Shown here piece after piece: positions 57,461-63,550 of a stretch of 64,000 nucleotides of DNA. Source of the stretch: an uncultured Psychroserpens sp. (lineage in GTDB: Bacteria; Bacteroidota; Bacteroidia; Flavobacteriales; Flavobacteriaceae); contig NZ_CANNDQ010000008.1 in NCBI RefSeq assembly GCF_947503375.1, positions 62,001 through 126,000 on the forward strand. The letters are read 5' to 3'. Numbering within the stretch: the stretch's first letter is position 1; each line of letters begins with the position of its first letter. A program made the position numbers and the translations under genes. The notes under the pieces were generated by a model that was given only the letters and a program-made list of their open reading frames with translations, had not been told where the DNA came from and did not search any database.

Positions 57461-57661
57461 ATGCAATTGCTCAATTCTTACTCAAACTCACTTTATGTGC
57501 TTACTCATAATCGCTTTATGTTAGCTCGTTTGCGATATTACGTGATTACTCAAGAGTTAGTAACTGAGCTACTTTCGGCTCAATGTGATTACTCTTACTC
57601 GCCTTTTCCTAGCCTCATTATGGCAACACGTGATTACTCTGATTTTCACAACAGCATATAA
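57461..57661 (+). CDS. Cassette 2: possible 66-aa ORF in a TTACTC-repeat cassette; coding status doubtful
   Basis: The ATG lies 4 bp after the cassette boundary and the TAA lies in the R box, so the frame fits the cassette neatly. The product (starting MQLLNSYSNSLYVLTHNRF) is rich in Tyr and Ser because the DNA has repeated TTACTC words, for example three GTGATTACTC copies. It resembles no protein I know. The same words fill the non-coding cassette 6, so this may be a non-coding or RNA cassette instead. Confidence 0.3.
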   Translation: MQLLNSYSNSLYVLTHNRFMLARLRYYVITQELVTELLSAQCDYSYSPFPSLIMATRDYSDFHNSI

Positions 57662-57780
57662 CAACGTGTATAATAAATGCTAAACTCATACTTCAATTTA
57701 AAATCTTATATTTAATCATCTGATTTGTTACAACCTTAAATCCTGCGGATTATAGGTCGCACAAATCATACACGAATACG
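57654..57780 (+). repeat. attC-like site 2 (end of cassette 2)
   Basis: R box GCATATAAC complements the cassette 2 start GTTATATGC. AA spacer, CGTGTAT (57,665-57,671), ATACACG (57,768-57,774), spacer AATAC, G|TT at 57,780. The inner part differs from most other sites but keeps a tip hairpin AATCC-TGC-GGATT near 57,739-57,751. Confidence 0.75.
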
Positions 57781-57793
57781 TTGGCAGTAATAG

Positions 57794-58381
57794 ATGAAAA
57801 CATTTAGGGTTTTTCAAAAATCAAATAAAATTACAATTCCCACTACTTTTATAATCTGTGGAATAGTTCTTTTGTATATCTACTTCTCAGACGAGATTGA
57901 ATATTATTTCGGTTTATCTAATAAACTAATTGGAATATTCTTATGTATTTTATTCATTTTCTTTTTGATAAAGAGTTTGTTTACAACACAAAAATTAAAT
58001 GGTAAATTCAACGGTGTTCTTAAAATGGAAAACGACAGAATTTCAATTAGTTCAAAAGATTATCTTCTTGAAGAAATAGATAATATTGAAATATATCAAA
58101 CGGATCATATTGGAAACCAAATTCATGTTAGTACTGTTACTTTGGATAGCGATAAATCTAATGGAACTAACAATCGAATTGAATTAAATCTTAAGAATGG
58201 AAAAAAAGTAATAAGTCATTTCCAAGTACAAAATGAAAATGATTTATTAATTAATAAAGATATTTTAATAGGTTATCACTTAAAGGGAAAAATTCCTCTC
58301 TTGAGATTAATCAACATCCTTGGAATTAAAGATTATGATGAAATTCAATTGTTTAAGAATAATTTAAAGAAAACTGAATAA
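57794..58381 (+). CDS. Cassette 3: hypothetical membrane protein
   Basis: A 195-aa protein with two hydrophobic helices in the first 65 residues (TTFIICGIVLLYIYF and LIGIFLCILFIFFLIKSLF) and a C-terminal soluble domain with alternating beta strands that might be PH-like (MENDRISISSKDYLLEEIDNIEIYQ). No family assigned. Start is 13 bp after the cassette boundary; the stop is about 10 bp before the R box. Confidence 0.65.
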   Translation: MKTFRVFQKSNKITIPTTFIICGIVLLYIYFSDEIEYYFGLSNKLIGIFLCILFIFFLIKSLFTTQKLNGKFNGVLKMENDRISISSKDYLLEEIDNIEIYQTDHIGNQIHVSTVTLDSDKSNGTNNRIELNLKNGKKVISHFQVQNENDLLINKDILIGYHLKGKIPLLRLINILGIKDYDEIQLFKNNLKKTE

Positions 58382-58390
58382 ACTACTACA

Positions 58391-58512
58391 GCCAACAACG
58401 TGTATAGTTCATTGCTCGGAAACTCCTTTCGGAATTTCTGTCGCTTCTGAACAATGGGTTCGCTCCTATTTGCTATCTTAGTGCAGACGCAACGAAACCA
58501 TACACGAACACG
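58391..58512 (+). repeat. attC-like site 3 (end of cassette 3)
   Basis: R box core GCCAAC complements the cassette 3 start GTTGGC. AA spacer, CGTGTAT (58,399-58,405), right L box ATACACG (58,500-58,506), AACAC spacer, G|TT at 58,512. The tip hairpin GAAACTCC/GGAATTTC has one mismatch. It holds the box TTTGCTATCTTAGT shared with site 7. Confidence 0.8.
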
Positions 58513-58549
58513 TTGTGTGTAATTTGTGACCACCTAATAAATTTATTAA

Positions 58550-59461
58550 ATGGGTAATAAAATTGACATATCCTCTACAGCAATTGAAAAAGGAATTGAT
58601 TTAGCAAAAAACTTCTTGGATAAGTTGATAATTCCTGCTGTTGAAGAAACTGGACTACTATTAAAGGATAAAGTTACGTTATGGAAATTCAAGAATCAAG
58701 TAAAAATGCTAAATAAGGCAAAGTCTTATTGTGAAAAGTATAATGTAAATCCTAAAACTATATCTTTAAAATTACTTTGTCCTCTACTAGATTATTCTTC
58801 ATTAGAAGAAGATGAAGAATTACAAGACAAATGGGCTATATTATTGACAAATATGGTTGATTCTGAACAAAATATTGAAAATCACGTATTTCCATATATT
58901 TTAAGTCAAATTTCCTCAAATGAATTCGCTTTTTTAGAAGATGTATTTGATTACAAAATCGTTAGACAGACTAAATTAAAAGAGGAACTAAAATTATTTT
59001 TAGAAAGTAAACCTGCAATTTTAGAAAACATACAAAAAGAAGTTTTAAAATTAGACGAGAAAATAACTAAAATTAAAGAAAAGAGCGAAAACAAAGGTTG
59101 GAATCCAGAAACTTGGGAATTAGAAAGAAGCAAGGATAAACTTAAGAACGACATAAAGGTTCTTGACCGAAAAGAAAATGTTTTTAATTATAGAATAAAT
59201 GAATCTCAAACTATTCCTGAAGAAGAATTAAAAGAATTTGAAATTTCTAACCTTATAAGACTTGGATTAATAAGGTTCGTGCAAATACCTTATGCTCATC
59301 CTCAAACACTAGAAATTCCATATGAAAATGATTCTTATTATGGAAGTGGTTCAACTCAATATACTAATGTTGATGTTGAAATTGAAATTGAATCAGATGA
59401 AGAGTATGTATTGACTGAACTCGGAGAGATGTTTATAAACGTGTGTAAAATAAAAGAATAA
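58550..59461 (+). CDS. Cassette 4: Abi-alpha (DUF4393)-like putative phage-defence protein
   Basis: A 303-aa soluble protein. The first 135 residues match my knowledge of the abortive-infection alpha family: LLLKDKVTLWKFKNQVKMLNKA, PKTISLKLLCPLLDYSSLEEDEELQDKWA and ENHVFPYILSQISSNEFAFLE. Coiled-coil segments follow (about 140-220) and the C-terminus is acidic. Family members are linked to abortive infection by name; the mechanism is unknown. It is the only gene in its cassette and begins 37 bp after the boundary. Confidence 0.75.
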   Translation: MGNKIDISSTAIEKGIDLAKNFLDKLIIPAVEETGLLLKDKVTLWKFKNQVKMLNKAKSYCEKYNVNPKTISLKLLCPLLDYSSLEEDEELQDKWAILLTNMVDSEQNIENHVFPYILSQISSNEFAFLEDVFDYKIVRQTKLKEELKLFLESKPAILENIQKEVLKLDEKITKIKEKSENKGWNPETWELERSKDKLKNDIKVLDRKENVFNYRINESQTIPEEELKEFEISNLIRLGLIRFVQIPYAHPQTLEIPYENDSYYGSGSTQYTNVDVEIEIESDEEYVLTELGEMFINVCKIKE

Positions 59462-59463
59462 AA

Positions 59464-59594
59464 CTACACACAACACCGTGTATAATTCATTGCTAGTATT
59501 AGCCTACTTGGAAATTCCTTCGGAATTTCCTCTGGTTCGTTTTAGTTTACTAATTTAGTTGCTGAAACACGCAACGAAATCATACACAAACACG
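59464..59594 (+). repeat. attC-like site 4 (end of cassette 4)
   Basis: R box CTACACACAAC complements the cassette 4 start GTTGTGTGTA. Spacer AC instead of AA, CGTGTAT (59,477-59,483), ATACACA (59,582-59,588), AACAC, G|TT at 59,594. The tip is a perfect 9-bp hairpin GGAAATTCC-TTC-GGAATTTCC (59,510-59,530). Confidence 0.8.
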
Positions 59595-59627
59595 TTGTAA
59601 CACATTTGAGGGAAAAACCTAAAAAGG

Positions 59628-60809
59628 TTAATTACTACAGTTCCCAGATTCCATCATACTTTGAGTAGGATTAAAAGCATTATTAGTAGTGCCAAAAGTG
59701 CCATTTATTGTTCCACTACTGAACAAAGCATTTAATGCACAGAAATCGGTTAATACTGAATTGACTTGTATTTGTATAGGTCCATCAACCAATATTAAAT
59801 CTTCAAGACCATCTAGTGTAGTGAGTGCAGTATTCCATATATCAATTCGCTTAGTACTTATTAGACCTGATAAACTCGATATAGAGTTTAAGTTATCATT
59901 ACCAATAATAGTTAAATTTCCATTTAATTCTGTACCTGATAAACCCTCTAAATTTATTAATCCTTCATTATTGACAATACTTAAATTTCCTTGAATAGCA
60001 TTTAAACTACAAATACCTATCAAATTCGTCAAGGATGTTGTATTCTCTATAGTTAATTCATCAACAGTTTCAATATTTTCCAATCCTTGTAAACTAGCAA
60101 GAGAACTATGATTTCCACGTATTAAGAAATATGATCCAATACCAGAAATAGTTGTTAAATTGCTTAATGAATTTATAGTTGCTAGATTTTCATTATTGTT
60201 CAAATCCATAATTTTAACTGACCCTAAATTGTTTAGTCCATTCAAAGAAAGTAAACTCTCATTTTCATTAATAAATATACCGTGAGATACATTATTTAAA
60301 TTATCAAGACCTGCTAAAGATGTTAAGTTCTCATTAAATGTAACATCTAACGAATAAAGATTTGTTACGTTTTCTAGACCAATTAAAGATTCTAATCCAG
60401 GAGATACTCGTATCGCTAGAGAACCTGTAATGGTGCCAAGCCCAACTAATGAGTTTAAGTTAGGGTTATGGGATATAAATAAATCTTCAATTATTATGTC
60501 TTCTAAGCCACTTAAACTTGAAAGCGAAGAATTACTAAAAATATCCATAGCATTAACATATTCAAGTTGACTTAAGCCTGTTAAATCAGTAATTGGATTA
60601 GACATTGAAGGGTAGTCTGGTCCTATTTGAAGGGTTCCATTAATGCTTGAATAACAAGTCCAATCAAAGTTATTTAACTCGCCTTGACTTCTAAATTGCA
60701 AATTACCTTCGTATATTCCATCTGGATTGGTACATGGCTCTGAACTTGAATCACTACTTGAACAAGAGGTAAATATGATTAGAGTCATTATTAAAAGAAA
60801 TAATCTCAT
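59628..60809 (-). CDS. Cassette 5: repeat-rich lipoprotein (receptor-L/leucine-rich-repeat-like), reverse orientation
   Basis: A 393-aa exported lipoprotein: lipobox LIIFTSCSSS at the N-terminus, then a short Cys-containing region, then about a dozen ~22-26-residue units of the form L.SL.GL.N...........N..L, as in receptor-L-domain or LRR beta-solenoid proteins of Bacteroidota. Probably surface-exposed and ligand-binding. It is the only cargo gene here that reads toward the recombinase, so it must carry its own promoter. Confidence 0.75.
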   Translation of the reverse strand: MRLFLLIMTLIIFTSCSSSDSSSEPCTNPDGIYEGNLQFRSQGELNNFDWTCYSSINGTLQIGPDYPSMSNPITDLTGLSQLEYVNAMDIFSNSSLSSLSGLEDIIIEDLFISHNPNLNSLVGLGTITGSLAIRVSPGLESLIGLENVTNLYSLDVTFNENLTSLAGLDNLNNVSHGIFINENESLLSLNGLNNLGSVKIMDLNNNENLATINSLSNLTTISGIGSYFLIRGNHSSLASLQGLENIETVDELTIENTTSLTNLIGICSLNAIQGNLSIVNNEGLINLEGLSGTELNGNLTIIGNDNLNSISSLSGLISTKRIDIWNTALTTLDGLEDLILVDGPIQIQVNSVLTDFCALNALFSSGTINGTFGTTNNAFNPTQSMMESGNCSN

Positions 60810-60856
60810 ATACTATTGATATAAAATGTTAAAAATACAAAATCATAATAATAAAC

Positions 60857-60984
60857 GTGTTACAACAACGTGTATAGTTAATAGTGTTTAAAGAATGTTC
60901 GAGGATTTCTAACGAAATACAATACCACTTCCCTACCTTTTTGCTAACTTAGTTCTCAAACACCACAAACCATACACGAACACG
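60857..60984 (+). repeat. attC-like site 5 (end of cassette 5)
   Basis: R box GTGTTACAAC complements the cassette 5 start GTTGTAACAC. AA, CGTGTAT (60,869-60,875), ATACACG (60,972-60,978), AACAC, G|TT at 60,984. The tip pairing is weak. It contains TTTGCTAACTTAGTTCT, also found in site 1. Confidence 0.75.
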
Positions 60985-61318
60985 TTACCTAAAATTACTC
61001 CGAACTTACTCAAACTCTGAATTTGAACTCACTCAGACGTGGATTTGTTTGCCACTCAAGCTCTGAATAGTTTGTTTACTCGAACTCGGAATTTTACTCG
61101 CACGTGGAAACTAACTCAGACGCGGATTTTTACTCTGGCGGACTTTTGAGCAAGTTTGCGAAATTAAAAACGCTTATGTTTGAAGCTTCAAAGCGTTTTA
61201 CAAACACTTTTTGCAATTTAAACCGTTAAAAGCAAAACTATAGTTTAGCTTTTGTCAAAATAATTGTTCTGAACAGTGACGGCAAAACTAAATGTGATTA
61301 CTCGAATCTGTCGTAACA
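60985..61318. other. Cassette 6: non-coding, TTACTC-type repeats and a hairpin
   Basis: No ORF is credible. The left 160 bp hold about eight imperfect units of roughly 18-26 bp built on ACTCnnAC(n)nGGAATT-like words (ACTCAAACTCTGAATT, ACTCGAACTCGGAATT, ACTCAGACGCGGATTT). A hairpin with a 9-bp stem AAAACGCTT/AAGCGTTTT at 61,167-61,199 follows. The cassette could make a structured RNA. Confidence 0.55.
61167..61199. terminator. Hairpin inside cassette 6
   Basis: AAAACGCTT at 61,167-61,175 pairs with AAGCGTTTT at 61,191-61,199; the loop holds the palindrome TGAAGCTTCA. It could be a terminator or the 3' end of a small RNA. Confidence 0.4.
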
Positions 61319-61448
61319 TTAGGTAACAATGTGTATAATTCATTGCTGCTGAATTTTTCCAGCGGAAAAATTAGCAGAACAATATTTGTTGGTTTCTTTT
61401 TTACTAACTTTAGTAAATGATTTCGCAACGAAATCATACACAAACACG
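61319..61448 (+). repeat. attC-like site 6 (end of cassette 6)
   Basis: R box TTAGGTAAC complements the cassette 6 start GTTACCTAA. AA, L box TGTGTAT with one change (61,330-61,336), ATACACA (61,436-61,442), AACAC, G|TT at 61,448. The tip is a perfect hairpin AATTTTTCC-AGC-GGAAAAATT at 61,352-61,372. Confidence 0.8.
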
Positions 61449-61476
61449 TTAGCACCAATATCGGCCAAGAATAATT

Positions 61477-62232
61477 ATGGATCAAACTTTCGAAAACAAA
61501 CTCTTAATTTCAAGTAGAAAAAGAAGAATTGTAGCATTTCTTATTGACCATACTTCTATTTTATTCTTAATAGTTACAATATCATTTTTATCACTTGGGA
61601 CAAGTTATATTGATGAGAATAATCCTAGTAACCTTTTAAGCTTAGTTCCAACTATACTATTCGGATTTTTACTATACTTTTTAAAGGATTCTATAAAAGG
61701 TGTTAGTCTAGGAAAATGGATAATGGGAATTATGGTTCGCGATATAAATAATTATAATGAAGTTCCATCATTAGGAAGGTTATTTATTCGCAATTTATTG
61801 ATAATTATTTGGCCGATTGAGTTATTTGGCCTTTTGACTAATCAAGAAAAGAGGCGATTTGGTGATAAAATTGCTAAAACAACTGTCCTCAAAAGTTCTA
61901 AAAAACTAAAAGTTTTACCCAGAGTTTTTGCATTGGCTGGAGTTGGAATCACCTATTTTATGTTCATTTTTATTTTTGTTTTTACTTCAATGAAAAGCTC
62001 AGATGCCTATAAGGCTGCCATAGTTCAGATAGAAAAAAATCAAAATATAATCGATGAAGTTGGTGGGATTAAAGAATATGAATTATTTCCTAATGGCAGT
62101 ATTAGTATGCATGATGGATTTGGAGAAGCCAACTTTGAAATAAAAGTTATTGGTAATGATAAAGATATGAACGTTAATATTTATTTGACAAAATTCCCAA
62201 ACGAGGAATGGAAACTATTAGCAATTGATTAA
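61477..62232 (+). CDS. Cassette 7: RDD-family membrane protein
   Basis: A 251-aa protein with RDD-domain features: RRIVAFLIDHTSILFLIV in the first helix, the GVSLGKWIMGIMVRD segment and RRFGDKIAKTTVLK after the third helix. A further helix and a ~70-residue C-terminal soluble domain (IVQIEKNQNIIDEVGGIKEYELF) follow. RDD proteins may be transporters or membrane adaptors; the function is unsettled. ATG lies 29 bp after the boundary. Confidence 0.82.
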   Translation: MDQTFENKLLISSRKRRIVAFLIDHTSILFLIVTISFLSLGTSYIDENNPSNLLSLVPTILFGFLLYFLKDSIKGVSLGKWIMGIMVRDINNYNEVPSLGRLFIRNLLIIIWPIELFGLLTNQEKRRFGDKIAKTTVLKSSKKLKVLPRVFALAGVGITYFMFIFIFVFTSMKSSDAYKAAIVQIEKNQNIIDEVGGIKEYELFPNGSISMHDGFGEANFEIKVIGNDKDMNVNIYLTKFPNEEWKLLAID

Positions 62233-62240
62233 TAGATACA

Positions 62241-62364
62241 GGTGCTAACAACGTGTATAGTTCATTGCTCGGAAATTCCTATCGGAATTTCTGTCGCTTC
62301 TGAACTATGGGCTTCTCTTTATTTGCTATCTTAGTGATAACGCAACAAACCATACACAAATACG
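62241..62364 (+). repeat. attC-like site 7 (end of cassette 7)
   Basis: R box GGTGCTAAC complements the cassette 7 start GTTAGCACC. AA, CGTGTAT (62,252-62,258), ATACACA (62,352-62,358), AATAC, G|TT at 62,364. The tip hairpin GAAATTCC-TATC-GGAATTTC lies at 62,272-62,291. Confidence 0.8.
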
Positions 62365-62394
62365 TTGTAACACATTTGACCAAACCAAAAAACA

Positions 62395-62856
62395 TTGAGC
62401 AAACTAATAGAGCTTTTAGATAGAATTACTGAATTTGGTGAGAAACCAAATGTTAAAGTAGAAAACAAAGAACTAATAATCTGCAAATTGCTGACAGACT
62501 TATATTCTGAATATCTTAGTTTGGAAAATACAGAACTAGATAACAAAAATTATGACGATGATACGAGAAATTTTAATTCAGCTTTCATTTTACAAAACGT
62601 AAAAGAAAACTTCCCAAAGTTTGGCTGGTATCATTCAGTTTGGGATTCTCATAAAATAATTCAAGATGCGGAGGTAAATACTGGAGACGCAATTGACGAT
62701 TTACTGGATATTATAAAAGATATGATGGAAGTGAAATGGATTATTGAAAACCAAAGTCTTGCAAACGGTTTGTGGCAATTTAATTTTTCAATGAAGCATC
62801 ATTCAGAACAGCATTTAGTCAATTTTTTAAAATATGCAAAGGACTTAAAAGGATAA
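62395..62856 (+). CDS. Cassette 8, gene A: DUF5063-like protein
   Basis: A 153-aa soluble protein that starts at TTG 62,395; no earlier ATG exists in frame and the first internal ATG would remove two thirds. Near the C-terminus DDLLDIIKDMMEVKWII and LWQFNFSMKHHSEQHLVNFLKYAK resemble the DUF5063 family. Function unknown. 2 bp separate it from the HEPN-like gene B, which suggests a two-gene unit. Confidence 0.6.
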   Translation: MSKLIELLDRITEFGEKPNVKVENKELIICKLLTDLYSEYLSLENTELDNKNYDDDTRNFNSAFILQNVKENFPKFGWYHSVWDSHKIIQDAEVNTGDAIDDLLDIIKDMMEVKWIIENQSLANGLWQFNFSMKHHSEQHLVNFLKYAKDLKG

Positions 62857-62858
62857 TA

Positions 62859-63353
62859 ATGGAATACGAAGATCTAGATATTGAAGATTTTGATGCTATT
62901 GTAACTGGTGAATTGACTCACTCTGCATTGTGGATGGAAACTCTACTAAATAATCTCATAGCAGAATTTTTTGAAGTTCCTCAAACTAGAATAAATGATT
63001 TCAAAAGGTTAATGTTATTAAGAGATGGTTTGAACTTCCAAGACAAAATTGAAATTACGCGTGGATTAATCCCTTTAATTAATAATGAGACTTACATAAA
63101 AGAGTTAAAGGAAGTTTTAAAAGAAGTAGAGAGCTTTAAAAGTTGGCGAAATGCTATGGCTCATGGAATTGATGTTACAGATGATGAAGATTTGGTTGAT
63201 GGACTAAAAATAGTAATTCAAATAATTACGAGATCTGGTAAGCACAAAGAACTTTCAATTACACCAACTAGTCATCGTCAAAAGTACAAAGAGTCACAAG
63301 AGATTATTGAGAAATTAGAAAACATTATTGAGAAAATTCTAAAATCTGAATAA
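62859..63353 (+). CDS. Cassette 8, gene B: HEPN-like protein
   Basis: A 164-aa all-helical protein. The segment SFKSWRNAMAHGIDV carries an Rx4H motif (R-N-A-M-A-H) in a helix, like the catalytic site of HEPN RNases, in a fold such as MAE_28990/DUF4145-type proteins. Paired with gene A it could be a toxin-antitoxin or defence pair, which is inference. It ends 4 bp before the R box of the cassette. Confidence 0.6.
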   Translation: MEYEDLDIEDFDAIVTGELTHSALWMETLLNNLIAEFFEVPQTRINDFKRLMLLRDGLNFQDKIEITRGLIPLINNETYIKELKEVLKEVESFKSWRNAMAHGIDVTDDEDLVDGLKIVIQIITRSGKHKELSITPTSHRQKYKESQEIIEKLENIIEKILKSE

Positions 63354-63356
63354 AAC

Positions 63357-63528
63357 GTGTTACAACAACGTGTATAGTTCATGGCTCTGCAATGAACATC
63401 TATAAAATCCTTAAATAAAATCACTATATTTAAACAACGGAAAAATTGTGCCAACAGCGCACGTTTTTCCTCGGAAATCCAGCCGCACACGTGCGCTGCA
63501 TTTCCGCAACAAACCATACACGAACTCG
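63357..63528 (+). repeat. attC-like site 8 (end of cassette 8), long variant
   Basis: R box GTGTTACAAC complements the cassette 8 start GTTGTAACAC. AA, CGTGTAT (63,369-63,375), ATACACG (63,516-63,522), AACTC, G|TT at 63,528. It is about 45 bp longer than the others, because the inner part carries an extra long stem (GGAAAAA ... TTTTTCC) and GC-rich words (GCGCACG, CACGTGCGC). Confidence 0.75.
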
Positions 63529-63550
63529 TTGCCCACAATATTGAAAAACT

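Noticed and set aside
61288..61485. Minus-strand 65-aa ORF across attC-like site 6
   Set aside because: It crosses a conserved recombination site and shows no protein-like conservation.
57326..63528. CRISPR array
   Set aside because: The repeats are long (~125-170 bp), imperfect, internally symmetric and separated by whole genes of different sizes; there are no cas genes.
57326..63528. Terminal inverted repeats of IS elements or MITEs
   Set aside because: No transposases or target-site duplications are seen, units are not identical, and the complementarity is specific for each cassette rather than shared by a family.
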